From a virus: a stretch of 64,000 bases of DNA. The stretch spans positions 1 to 64,000 of the IMG/VR virus record IMGVR_UViG_3300042691_031577. One strand, given 5' to 3'. The notes below the pieces were generated by a model. It was not told the DNA's origin and did no database searches. It saw only the letters and a list, made by a program, of their open reading frames with translations. Each line of letters opens with the position of its first letter. The first letter of the stretch is position 1. Positions 8,122 through 17,521 of the stretch are shown here, one piece after another. The position numbers were made by a program, and so were the translations under genes.

Positions 8122-9144
8122 CTAAAAATTGTCTAGCCCTCCAAAAATTTGATTAAGCCAGTTTGATGTATTAGGTATGCTTTCACCTAAATGGTCTGCT
8201 AAATACATCTGCATAAACACGTGTTTATTTAATGAGAATTGATTATTGAAACTTTGTTGTATTTCTTTTTTATTTTCATCAGATAACGGAATAGTTTGCA
8301 AATCCATTAACTGTTTGTTTATGTGTAGTTGATGTGATCTTTCTATAACAGATGAATATAAAGCATGTTCATTAATCTTGGTTTTAGAATACTCTATTAT
8401 CTCATCTAAACTAATCTTTTTATTTTCATTTAAAATAGGAAATAGTTTAAGTAATTTTTTAGGCCCTAAACCAGGTACACCAGGTAAATTATCTGATTGA
8501 TCACCCATTAATATCTTATAATTTACAAAATTCAGATGGTCAATTTCATATTCGGTTTTTACATCTTCAGGTTTGTATATTTTTTTCTTAACAGGTGAAT
8601 AAACTTGTGTTTTATCGCTTATTAACTGTAAGAAATCTTTGTCAGCGGACATAATGGTGACTTCTTTAGTTAGCGCGAAATTCTCAAATTTAACCGCGAG
8701 ATAACCGATAACATCATCAGCTTCAATACCATCTATACAGATTATACTAACTGGTAGGCATTTAAGGTATTGAATTAGTCTACTAATTTGATTATTGATA
8801 GCTTCGCTTTCCTCTTCCTTACTACTAAATATAGAATAATTAGTCATACGACTTTTATTCCTATTTGCTTTATAGTCGGGATATAGATTTCTTTTATTGT
8901 TCGATCCTCCTACACCATCAAATACAATAACTACCTTAGTTGGATCTATCAGTTTTATAGCATACCCAATTGATTTTAAAAACCCAGTGAGCCCACCTAT
9001 GTGGGCTCCATCTGGATTTATGTGGTTTATCATCGTAAATGATCTTAGGAAAGCGTTTAACCCATCAATTATTAAAATTGAGTCTTGAGCATTACGAGGA
9101 TTATTATTTATGTTGGCTAAAAGTTGGGCATACTTATTCTTCAT
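8122..9144 (-). CDS. 5'-3' exonuclease / RNase H (FEN family, T4 rnh-like)
   Basis: 340 residues of the PIN-like FEN superfamily, which removes RNA primers and 5' flaps. The acidic metal ligands are visible in order: ILIIDGLN (Asp27), IVFDGVGG (about 76), GIEADDVIG (about 140), MSADKDFLQL (about 167) and GDQSDNLPGVPGLG, where the helix-hairpin-helix starts (about 215). The N-terminal 25 residues are extra. It overlaps the uvsX stop by 11 bases. Confidence 0.88.
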   Translation of the reverse strand: MKNKYAQLLANINNNPRNAQDSILIIDGLNAFLRSFTMINHINPDGAHIGGLTGFLKSIGYAIKLIDPTKVVIVFDGVGGSNNKRNLYPDYKANRNKSRMTNYSIFSSKEEESEAINNQISRLIQYLKCLPVSIICIDGIEADDVIGYLAVKFENFALTKEVTIMSADKDFLQLISDKTQVYSPVKKKIYKPEDVKTEYEIDHLNFVNYKILMGDQSDNLPGVPGLGPKKLLKLFPILNENKKISLDEIIEYSKTKINEHALYSSVIERSHQLHINKQLMDLQTIPLSDENKKEIQQSFNNQFSLNKHVFMQMYLADHLGESIPNTSNWLNQIFGGLDNF

Positions 9145-10225
9145 TGTCTACTTCAATCATTGGTGATATTCTACTACTTTCTTCCCATTCTGAACTATCT
9201 TCAATTATTTGAAGTTTTTCAATATCTACTTTTTCACCGAACCATTCATGCGCATGAGCAGCTTTATATGCCTTTTCTGCTTCTTTAGTGTCAGGAATAA
9301 AACCATGAGGAGTAACAATAACTGTAGTTGAAGTTGCTATACCACAATCAGCATGAATCTTATCGATTGCTATTTTAGTACGTTTAGCAAACTCTACTTT
9401 TTTACCCTTATGTTGAGCAAATATTTTAGATGTTCCACTATTAGTTACGTTACCAAATGTAGTTACGATAGTAGCATCCCAATACATTGAATTACCACCT
9501 TTATTTGTCATTCTAGGTTGAGACATAGGCGTTAAAGCCGGTTGAACACCTGTTTTATTAATAACAAACAATGTATTTGTATATGGATATTTTTCTTTAC
9601 GAGATAATGGAAACTGTTGGTTAATAAAATTACCAAATTGAGTAGCCATTGCTCCTGCATTCCACATAGGATTGTTATTTCCTTGTTTAACACTCATATC
9701 ACATGGTATTGAGCCTACTGAATCCCACAAGAATAATAAATCATGTGGTAATTTTCCTTGTTTTTGCTCATTTAGAATATCAGCAATAAACCCAGCTACA
9801 TCTTCAATAGTATTTAGAGATGCTCTATCTACATATAAGAAGAATCCTTTGTAGTTTACTTCACCTGTTTCTTCATCTACTACTTCCTCTAATTCTAGAC
9901 CCATCATTTTAGCATGAGAAAAATCCCATTTCATTTCAGTGATGATGAATACAGGTAGTATTCCCATTTTTTGAGCTGCTACTGCTGTTTCAATTAATAG
10001 AGTAGTTTTACCAGTATCAGATCCACCACGAGCTATATAAACGTGTCCCATAGGAACACCAGGAATAGATAATGCCTCTTTAACTGCAGGTGAAAACGGT
10101 ATCCATCTTTGTTTTTTAAACTTAGAAGATTGATCTAAGTATTTTGATTTTTTAAACGCCTCTATATCAAACGGCTTTTTCAAACCGTCTGATATAGCAG
10201 TCGTTAAACTGTCTTTCTTTGCCAT
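9134..10225 (-). CDS. uvsX: UvsX-like RecA recombinase
   Basis: 363 residues. Walker A is GGSDTGKTT (about 67-75), Walker B LLFLWDSVGS (Asp168), followed by the loop region with NNNPMWNAGAMATQF and the RecA-like strand TLFVINKTG. This catalyses homologous strand exchange and, by T4 analogy, recombination-dependent replication. The gene follows the SSB gene by 5 nt and overlaps the 5' nuclease gene, so the three are expected to be co-expressed. Confidence 0.9.
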   Translation of the reverse strand: MAKKDSLTTAISDGLKKPFDIEAFKKSKYLDQSSKFKKQRWIPFSPAVKEALSIPGVPMGHVYIARGGSDTGKTTLLIETAVAAQKMGILPVFIITEMKWDFSHAKMMGLELEEVVDEETGEVNYKGFFLYVDRASLNTIEDVAGFIADILNEQKQGKLPHDLLFLWDSVGSIPCDMSVKQGNNNPMWNAGAMATQFGNFINQQFPLSRKEKYPYTNTLFVINKTGVQPALTPMSQPRMTNKGGNSMYWDATIVTTFGNVTNSGTSKIFAQHKGKKVEFAKRTKIAIDKIHADCGIATSTTVIVTPHGFIPDTKEAEKAYKAAHAHEWFGEKVDIEKLQIIEDSSEWEESSRISPMIEVDNEE

Positions 10226-10230
10226 ATATT

Positions 10231-11067
10231 TTAGTCGTTAAATAAACTATCAAATTTATCCGCATTACTTGTTTTAGCAGGTGCTTCTACTTTATAAGGA
10301 GACGGTGCGGGTATTTCTTTTTCCCAAGGTAAATCACCTGCTTCATCTTCATCTTCATCAGTAGCTGATGCTACTGGTGTTTCTGTTTCTTCAGCAGTTT
10401 CCTCTGGGTTTAACCATTTGTTAAGGGTTTCTTGTAACTCCTCAAATGTATGATGTTTATTAACGGTTAAAATATCAGGTTGTTCGTCTAATACTTTCTG
10501 TACTAAAGCAGCATCTTCTGAGATAGGTGATGATTTAACTTTAGGACGAATAGAGCATTTTACACTCTTTCTGCCAGCAACGGTGTCTTCAACTGCCTCA
10601 ATGGTAAAATCACGTCCATCAGTAATGTCTGTGTAATCACCATAGTCTTCATCAGCAGCAATACCTAACAATTGCTCATAAGTTAATTTACCAAATTCCC
10701 ATAAACGGGCACCTTTTTCTTCCTCACCACGTACTAATACAGGTGCGAAATAACGTAATTTTGGTTCAACTTTTTTAGCTAATTGCCAATCGTCTTTGTC
10801 TGATGATTTGCGTAATTGTTTTGCAAATTCAACAATAGGATCTTTTTCATTCCAGTTTGTTAATGCTAGAATTGGACCTCTTGCAAATCCGTAGTGAAAA
10901 TAAATTTCACGGAAAGGATTAGATTTGTCGAATTTAGAAGGTAAGATACGTATTTGGTATTTACCTGGTTTTGGTTTCCAGAATATCTTTGAATAATCTG
11001 TTTTTTCTTTTGGTTTGCCTTTGCTTTGAGAAGCGGCAAGCTTCTGTTTAATTAATGATAAATCCAT
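10231..11067 (-). CDS. 32: Single-stranded DNA-binding protein, gp32-like
   Basis: 278 residues. A basic N-terminus (SLIKQKLAASQSKGK) is followed by an OB-fold core beginning KIFWKPKPGKYQIRILPSK with FREIYFHYG, as in T4-like gp32. The acidic C-terminal tail (repeated Glu/Asp, then EKEIP and the end FDSLFND) is the usual protein-docking tail. The T4 zinc-finger cysteines are missing; only one Cys is present. An ATATTTAT motif precedes the gene, so it likely leads the SSB-UvsX-nuclease-helicase unit. Confidence 0.85.
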   Translation of the reverse strand: MDLSLIKQKLAASQSKGKPKEKTDYSKIFWKPKPGKYQIRILPSKFDKSNPFREIYFHYGFARGPILALTNWNEKDPIVEFAKQLRKSSDKDDWQLAKKVEPKLRYFAPVLVRGEEEKGARLWEFGKLTYEQLLGIAADEDYGDYTDITDGRDFTIEAVEDTVAGRKSVKCSIRPKVKSSPISEDAALVQKVLDEQPDILTVNKHHTFEELQETLNKWLNPEETAEETETPVASATDEDEDEAGDLPWEKEIPAPSPYKVEAPAKTSNADKFDSLFND

Positions 11068-11121
11068 AACTTGTTATTTTGTATAAATATAAAACCTTGA
11101 TTTTGGCCTTCCAAATCTATC

Positions 11122-11574
11122 TTAAAGATTGATTATAGAGTGTATAGCCGTTTCTAATTTACGTATACTATCGCCATTAGTCAATATTAAACTATTGCGA
11201 TACTCTGGCCAATTTATAGGATATTTAGTATCAATTACACCATTATTTAATAATTTAATTAATGTATTTAATGCATTAATAGTATATAATGTATTACTTT
11301 CCTTTTTACGGTGTATCAGTATAGTATGAGACAGAGGAACGTCATTGGTATTATGTGTATCTATATTATAAGTACACATTAATTCCTCGCTTTGTGGTGA
11401 TTCTAAAACAAATATTTTATTGTATAAAATTGTATATTTATCTGTTATGTTATCTAGTGTTTTATCTAGATCACCGTGTAACGTAAAAGTACAAAATAAC
11501 TTTTGTCCCATGCTTATTGATGAAATTTCATTATCAATAAATATATCGGGATTGTTTATAAACGAGAACTTCAT
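11122..11574 (-). CDS. Hypothetical protein next to the polymerase gene, 150 aa
   Basis: I do not recognise this protein. It has an alternating beta-rich N-terminal half and a helical C-terminal half (NALNTLIKLLNNGVIDTKYP, then IRKLETAIHSIIN). The start codon sits 1 nt beyond the polymerase stop, so the two are probably translationally coupled. It could be a polymerase accessory or regulatory factor, but that rests only on position. Confidence 0.6.
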   Translation of the reverse strand: MKFSFINNPDIFIDNEISSISMGQKLFCTFTLHGDLDKTLDNITDKYTILYNKIFVLESPQSEELMCTYNIDTHNTNDVPLSHTILIHRKKESNTLYTINALNTLIKLLNNGVIDTKYPINWPEYRNSLILTNGDSIRKLETAIHSIINL

Positions 11575-11575
11575 A

Positions 11576-12874
11576 TTATATTTTTTGTAGATTATGGTAT
11601 GTTTTGCCTTTTTTAATGTTTGTTGGATATTTTATTATTCGTTGTAATTCGATTAATGTTTCTTTTCCATCTGACCTTGCAAAGTCAAACAAAAACGCAT
11701 CATAAGTATATAACACTAATTTGGTTTGTTTATCTTTCAAATAATCTACTATTTCGGATAATATTTTGACATTGGTAGATGTTTCTTTACTTTGTATAAT
11801 GTAATTCAGTAATTTAGACTGAGTCATGTCTTTATCATAGGTAAATTTTCTATTTTCTGTTTCATAGTATTTACCAAACTGATACATATCCCAAATACTG
11901 TCTGTAAGTTTTACTATATCTTTAAAGAATGGTTTATTTTGATAATCACCCCATACACCTCCGTAAGTTTGTTTAAACGTTAATTCTTTGGCTTCTTGTG
12001 TTGATACTCCTAATAGTTCACCTAATACTTCATATACGTTTTTATCTGTAAAATTAAAATTGATCATCTCACCTAGTAATCGTGGATGATACCCTTGAAT
12101 ATCGTATTCAATAAACATATCGTTTGCTGGGCGATAACATAATCGTTCGCCATTATTTTTATTTAATGCAACGAAATTAATATGATTATATGAATTAGAT
12201 GGTCTACTGGTAGTTGTGTATAGATTATAATGTGAATATATTTTGCCTTTTAGTATATTGAATTCAGGATGTCTTAAGTCACTACCATAGCAATCGATAA
12301 AGCAATCTTTATCTATCTTTATACCGTTATTTTCTATTTCAAAAAATACTCGTGTTGTTTGATTATTATTGAATTTATATACCTCATCATTTTCGCTAAA
12401 TTGAGATATAATAGGTTTAGCTAATCCAAATAAATTTTCTTTATCCTCATAATGTTTACTAAGAGGAATTAAGCAATTTACATTAGGTAAAGCATGGTGT
12501 TTTCTATAATAAAAATCAATACAATTGTTTGTTTGTAATTTGTCTAAGGGTATATCCTCTATAAAGTTAATATCATATAACTTATCAAAATTATTAAAAT
12601 AATACAGAGCTCTTTTTTTATCAGGGGTAAATAATTTCTGGGTGTTATTGTTAATCCAGTTGATAACATATTCCTTATCTAAGGAAAATGTTTCACTGTG
12701 ATCTAAGCAAAATATATAACCCTTATGATCATTTAATGGTCTAAGGTATATTAAACTTAAAGGACTAATTTTAGGATGAAAATTGTTGTTTTGTGAGATA
12801 AAATCAATAAAACAATCTCCAAAATGCTCTAATTTCTCTAATTGATTTTCTTTTTCTATAACGTAGAATGCCAT
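11576..12874 (-). CDS. Compact family A DNA polymerase
   Basis: 432 residues with the PolA core in the right order: ENNGIKID (180-188, matching the MExxGIxID thumb motif), TTTSRPSN near 220-227 (matching TxTGRLSS, Arg224), motif A EYDIQGYHPRLL (Asp258), fingers helix K296-x3-F300-x3-Y304-GG, N357-x3-Q361 (matching the Klenow Asn/Gln motif), and motif C YTYDAF (Asp392). Both catalytic Asp residues are kept. The motif A Glu is replaced by His263 and the motif C HDE is YDA. A to C spacing is about 134 residues against about 177 in E. coli Pol I, so the fingers are trimmed. The N-terminal 170 residues show no convincing exonuclease motifs. T4 itself uses a family B enzyme. Whether this is replicative is unknown. 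Confidence 0.75.
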   Translation of the reverse strand: MAFYVIEKENQLEKLEHFGDCFIDFISQNNNFHPKISPLSLIYLRPLNDHKGYIFCLDHSETFSLDKEYVINWINNNTQKLFTPDKKRALYYFNNFDKLYDINFIEDIPLDKLQTNNCIDFYYRKHHALPNVNCLIPLSKHYEDKENLFGLAKPIISQFSENDEVYKFNNNQTTRVFFEIENNGIKIDKDCFIDCYGSDLRHPEFNILKGKIYSHYNLYTTTSRPSNSYNHINFVALNKNNGERLCYRPANDMFIEYDIQGYHPRLLGEMINFNFTDKNVYEVLGELLGVSTQEAKELTFKQTYGGVWGDYQNKPFFKDIVKLTDSIWDMYQFGKYYETENRKFTYDKDMTQSKLLNYIIQSKETSTNVKILSEIVDYLKDKQTKLVLYTYDAFLFDFARSDGKETLIELQRIIKYPTNIKKGKTYHNLQKI

Positions 12875-12922
12875 ATAACCTTTATTTTTATAAAGATAAT
12901 AAAGCTTTCTTGACTTTACAAC

Positions 12923-13585
12923 TTAAGAGTCTTTTCTTAAAGTTATAACAGCCTTATAGTTGTTATTAGGTAGTCTAGATATTTTTTCATCTATTTTGGT
13001 GTAACTACCTGAACCTCCTTTTTGCTTAGCGTTAAATGTAGCTATCTTAATAGCGGTAGCCAAATCTAATGATTCCCCTTCACCTGTAAATGCTGAATCT
13101 AATCCTAAAAATGTTTTTATCCCAGGAAAATTTCTTTCAGCCGCATCTAATGCTGGCGAGTTTAAGTATATCGAATCAGAACCTAAAGATATAGTTTGAT
13201 ATAATGGATTGCCTTTAATACTATCAAAAGTATCTTTATTTATTTCTTTTATAATTATGGGAGTTACGTTAATTTGTTTTGAAAAATAACGAATACTAGA
13301 AGTACTCGTGTTAGCAGGAATGCCAGTAACATTTGCATTAGATGACAATATTGTTCTTTTAGATACATTATTTATTCCTTCAGTTTTATTTAATTGGGCT
13401 CTTTGTATTTCTTCAGGAGTTGCTTTTTTAAGTTCAATAGCATTGTTGGATGCTGTTTTACCTACAAAATATCTTCCATTTAATTCCCAATAATACCCAC
13501 TATACACTCTATTATTAGAAGTATCAATAAATTCTCCTCCTGGTGTATGTAAATTTTCTTTTAACTGGTTTTTAGGGTATCTCAT
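12923..13585 (-). CDS. Baseplate-region structural protein, 220 aa
   Basis: Family not recognised. The N-terminus (TPGGEFIDTSNNRVYSGYYWELNG) resembles the small beta modules seen at the start of phage baseplate proteins. It starts 1 nt after the hub-lysin stop and ends the baseplate cluster, so a baseplate or hub accessory role is inferred from position. Confidence 0.55.
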   Translation of the reverse strand: MRYPKNQLKENLHTPGGEFIDTSNNRVYSGYYWELNGRYFVGKTASNNAIELKKATPEEIQRAQLNKTEGINNVSKRTILSSNANVTGIPANTSTSSIRYFSKQINVTPIIIKEINKDTFDSIKGNPLYQTISLGSDSIYLNSPALDAAERNFPGIKTFLGLDSAFTGEGESLDLATAIKIATFNAKQKGGSGSYTKIDEKISRLPNNNYKAVITLRKDS

Positions 13586-13586
13586 A

Positions 13587-16500
13587 TTATTTGTAAACTA
13601 CATTTATTTTGTTAATAAAATCAGGAACAGGATATGTTGTATTTTTAGTATAATTAAATGAAAATCCAAATTTATTGCTTCTTGGAGTTCTTTGTACTTT
13701 AGTACCATTTTTAGTCATTGCTGCAGCAGATTGAGCTGATCCTAAAAAGTCAGTTCTTCCTTGAATAAATTGAGCTGCGTTTCTTTGTAAATCCGTTCTT
13801 TGGAGATTTTTAGCTACTTGAAATAATAAATCTCCTGGTAATCCAGTTGCTGCAGCTGCTGTCGTAGCATTTGTTATATTATACCATGCTTGATTAGGAT
13901 TTCCTTCTCCACGTTCAGGTCCTCTAGGGAATTTCCATGTTGGTTCATATTGGCCTCTATTTAATATTAATTTAGTTATAGAATTAGCCGAATATGCTTT
14001 TGAACCTAATCTATTATATATTGATTGAGCTACGTCAGCTTGTCCTTGTGCATCTGTAGTTCCTGCTTCTGTAGCACATATAGCTACTAAAGTCCAAAAA
14101 TCTTGCTCTGGGGTATTTGATACTGCTGGAGGGGTAGCAGGTTGAGTATCAACTTCTTTAATAGTGGCTTGTCCTGTATTTGTATTTATTGTTATTACAT
14201 CTGTAGCGTCTGCCTCTTCTAAAAGTTTAGAAAAATCTAATTTCTTTGTTTTTTCTGGGTCTTCCAGTATTATGGTTTGGGCTTCTATACTAGTAACCCA
14301 ATCAGAATCTGATATTTTATGACCTAATCTAGTTACTAGGTATCCTAACTTTCTACCTATTTTATTTTGGTTTATTATATCTCCTTTATAACCAGCAGGT
14401 AGAACTTCATCAGGTAATCTAAACATATGACCTATGATAATACCTCCAATACCGTCTAATTCTAAAGATACAGTAGTTGGGATTATAGCTTTAAATTCAG
14501 CATCATCTTTGGAAAATGCTATAAACGCTTTTATCATATCACGTAAAGCGTTTTTATATTTTTCTGAATTTTCTATATCGTATTCTCTTTCTTTATCAGG
14601 CCAAAATCTATTTTCAATCCAGTTTAAATCTTCTAAAAATTTTACAAGTAAAGACAGAGATTGGCTTAATACTCCTATTATTTCTGCTCCTTGATTCTTA
14701 ATAAAGGGAGCAGATGCTGGTTTTGTGTTTGGAGCTAGCCTATTTGTAAGACCAGTTTGAAATCCTACTAAGGTTTCATTGTCTAATCCCATTACTCCGC
14801 CTCCATTTTGGGCACTGATAGCTACAATACTACTTTGTTCTTTAAATATTTTAGAATTTATTTTGTATGAGCGAACATTATTTATTAATCCATTATAAGT
14901 AGGAATACCATTGTTATCTTGACTTATAAATGTAAATGCGTTAGCATATGCTTCACTTGTTTTTTTCTCATCAACATAATTAATATCTATAATTCTACCT
15001 ATACCATCAATGGGATCAACATGTATATCAAAGTTGTTTAGGTTACCTATAGAACTTTGAACTTGACCCATTAATTTTTTTATAAAATCATATAAATTAA
15101 TTTCTTGTTTTTCTTTAACGTCATTTGCCTCTAAATTACCATCAGTAGCTAAATTAATAACATTAAGTAAATTAATAAATATATTTCCTATATTTCCTAA
15201 ATTTTTACCATTGATTGATTCTCTAAAATTTTTTCCTTCTGGTAATCTTTCTAAAAAATCAATAGCTTCAAATTTAATATTTTGTCTAGCTTCATCTTCT
15301 CTAAGATCATTTATAGTTGCTATAATATCTTCTTGAGCAGCTTTAGCAACATTATTATCAGGAATGTATATTTTACTATAATTTTCTCCTAATGCTAATT
15401 TTAATTCTTGATCAGTACCTATAGAACTTCCACGACCTTCAAGTTTTATTTTGAGAACAGTGATAAGATCAAAACCAGAAACCTCATTTATAAAACTTCT
15501 TTCATCTGGGTATAATTTGCCATTTAGTGGGTTAAATCTTATATTATTATTTAAAATGCCAGTATAATTTATATCAGTTATAGTAGAAACAGTACCAGAA
15601 GCAGTTGTTGCATCTCCTAAAATTATATCAGAATTTCGAAATTTATATTCTTCCCAAGCATCAGCTAAAAGTTTACCCATTGTCTTTTCATCAATGCCTT
15701 TTTTAAATGCTAATTCTTTTAAAGTATTTATGCGTGCTCGCAATGCAGTTATTTTTTCTTCTTTAGTATCTATAGCTCTAAGATCATTAAAGAGAGTTAC
15801 AACATAGCCTTTAAGAAATAAAGCAAATGATTGTTGGTTAGGTGGCAAACTACTTATATTCCAAATAGTTGCTGGGGAATTATATTCTGGGTCTATTGAT
15901 AGTGCTTTTTTAAATAAATCATTTCTAATCAAACATACTCTAGGATCCATTGATATTTGTAAAGGATGATACAGACAATACAAATCAGAACTAACTCCTG
16001 AAGGGTATTCTCTTGATTTAGTAGTTATAGGTACTAATGGATCTTCATTATCTGGATTTGATGGTACTACGTGTTTGCTTATAATCTTGGTAAATGAATC
16101 TAAATCCATGTATACTTGGGTATTAGGATCAATACCATTACTATTTTGTTGTTCTGACGTGTTTTTGTTTGATATTTTAAGTACGTAAAGCCTTATAGCA
16201 TGATCCTTAGTTCCTGTGATGAAACCATTTGCATCAGGTATAGTAAATGGGGTTCCTTTGTCTATATCAACTATAGCCCCCTGTTCATTAGCTGTATAAG
16301 CAGCGAATATAGACTCAGCCGCTATCCCAGCTAAAATATTATTTTGATAAAACTTAGCTACATTTCCTCCATATTTTGCTTTATCTACAAAAGATTCTCC
16401 TGAGGTTTTCTTTGGCGTAAATAATATTCCATTTTCTAATTGAGTTGATGAAATATAATTTACAGAATAATTTACTTTTAATGATTCTAATACTTCACCT

Positions 16501-17210
16501 GTTGATATAATTTCGGTTGTACAATCGTATCCTCCATCTTGTCTTTGTGACCAACTATAGTTTTTAATATAGCCTAATATTCCCTCGTAATTGGCATCAT
16601 TTGTTTGGGATTTATTGTATACTTCAATTAAACGTTCATGAAGAGATATAGGTTTACCTGTTTTAGGAGATGTTCTTGACTTAAAAACATCATAAAAACC
16701 ATCTTTAAGATTTGTAACTATATTACCACTATTATCTAAGTACGGCAACCAACCCCACTCTAATAACACCACAAAACCTGGTCTCATGTATAGTAATTCT
16801 AATATTTCTAATTGTCTAATATCCCAACAATTAAATGTTACTGTTGCTACACGTACTGAACCATATGCTGATTTACTTTGTACATCAATACTAGTGATAC
16901 CAGGCATTGGTCTTAAACCATAAAAGTTATCTGTGCCATTAGTTATATTGCTGTAAGCATTGGCTGTGGAACTACTACCAACGCCTTGTCTTAAGGATTT
17001 ACCATCGTTTTGTAATAATCCACCTTGTAATATGTTTTCTTTAGCTAATCTACTATCTCCTCCAACATCAACACCAGACACCATTCTAGCCCAAGCCGTT
17101 CTTCCGTTTATGTATATGATATCATTAGAAGTGCGTTTTAAAAACGCATTTCCTCTAACTTTTAATTGGTCCCTAACGGGTTTAGTGAATGTATCTTTAA
17201 ATATCGACAT
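13587..17210 (-). CDS. Baseplate hub protein fused to C-terminal cell-wall hydrolase domain
   Basis: 1207 residues. The N-terminal part (residues about 85-155: PMPGITSIDVQSK, ATVTFNCWDIRQLEILE, MRPGFVVLLEWGW) matches the conserved hub-type proteins of T4-like phages that sit at the centre of the baseplate. A long middle region is helical and mixed. The last 140 or so residues (LVAICATEAGTTDAQGQADVAQSIYNR, GQYEPTW) resemble the SleB/hydrolase_2 cell-wall hydrolase fold, with the Glu of CATEAG as probable catalytic acid. This fits a hub that digests peptidoglycan during injection, like T4 gp27 plus gp5 in one chain. The hydrolase call is by motif. Confidence 0.7.
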   Translation of the reverse strand: MSIFKDTFTKPVRDQLKVRGNAFLKRTSNDIIYINGRTAWARMVSGVDVGGDSRLAKENILQGGLLQNDGKSLRQGVGSSSTANAYSNITNGTDNFYGLRPMPGITSIDVQSKSAYGSVRVATVTFNCWDIRQLEILELLYMRPGFVVLLEWGWLPYLDNSGNIVTNLKDGFYDVFKSRTSPKTGKPISLHERLIEVYNKSQTNDANYEGILGYIKNYSWSQRQDGGYDCTTEIISTGEVLESLKVNYSVNYISSTQLENGILFTPKKTSGESFVDKAKYGGNVAKFYQNNILAGIAAESIFAAYTANEQGAIVDIDKGTPFTIPDANGFITGTKDHAIRLYVLKISNKNTSEQQNSNGIDPNTQVYMDLDSFTKIISKHVVPSNPDNEDPLVPITTKSREYPSGVSSDLYCLYHPLQISMDPRVCLIRNDLFKKALSIDPEYNSPATIWNISSLPPNQQSFALFLKGYVVTLFNDLRAIDTKEEKITALRARINTLKELAFKKGIDEKTMGKLLADAWEEYKFRNSDIILGDATTASGTVSTITDINYTGILNNNIRFNPLNGKLYPDERSFINEVSGFDLITVLKIKLEGRGSSIGTDQELKLALGENYSKIYIPDNNVAKAAQEDIIATINDLREDEARQNIKFEAIDFLERLPEGKNFRESINGKNLGNIGNIFINLLNVINLATDGNLEANDVKEKQEINLYDFIKKLMGQVQSSIGNLNNFDIHVDPIDGIGRIIDINYVDEKKTSEAYANAFTFISQDNNGIPTYNGLINNVRSYKINSKIFKEQSSIVAISAQNGGGVMGLDNETLVGFQTGLTNRLAPNTKPASAPFIKNQGAEIIGVLSQSLSLLVKFLEDLNWIENRFWPDKEREYDIENSEKYKNALRDMIKAFIAFSKDDAEFKAIIPTTVSLELDGIGGIIIGHMFRLPDEVLPAGYKGDIINQNKIGRKLGYLVTRLGHKISDSDWVTSIEAQTIILEDPEKTKKLDFSKLLEEADATDVITINTNTGQATIKEVDTQPATPPAVSNTPEQDFWTLVAICATEAGTTDAQGQADVAQSIYNRLGSKAYSANSITKLILNRGQYEPTWKFPRGPERGEGNPNQAWYNITNATTAAAATGLPGDLLFQVAKNLQRTDLQRNAAQFIQGRTDFLGSAQSAAAMTKNGTKVQRTPRSNKFGFSFNYTKNTTYPVPDFINKINVVYK

Positions 17211-17215
17211 AACAT

Positions 17216-17521
17216 TTATCTAGCGTTATTAAAATTATTATATTGTGTTAATACATCTCCTATGTTAACTGGTATTCTTAATTGAGTACCAGGAGCAGGA
17301 AATAATAATCCTTTAGTTGCATTATTATTTGCCATAGCTATAATCCACCATAAAGTAGAGTCACGATAATAAGATTGAGCTAAAAGATCAAGCCTATCTC
17401 CTTCAGAAGTTATTACATAAAAATCATTTTCTGATACAGGTATATTAGGATAAAATTTACCCTTATAATATGGCTGTCCATCTTCTGTTTTTAATATTGT
17501 TCCGTTTTGATATCTGTTCAT
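17216..17521 (-). CDS. LysM-like baseplate wedge protein (gp53-like)
   Basis: 101 residues. The core FYVITSEGDRLDLLAQSYYRDSTLWWIIAMANN, then PGTQLRIP, is a LysM-type fold (first strand, DRLDxLAxxYY helix, WWxIxxAN helix, G-x-x-LxIP strand). Such domains occur in T4 gp53 and in tail X proteins of contractile phages, where they help build the baseplate. It sits between the two large baseplate genes and shares a base with the upstream stop. Confidence 0.75.
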   Translation of the reverse strand: MNRYQNGTILKTEDGQPYYKGKFYPNIPVSENDFYVITSEGDRLDLLAQSYYRDSTLWWIIAMANNNATKGLLFPAPGTQLRIPVNIGDVLTQYNNFNNAR

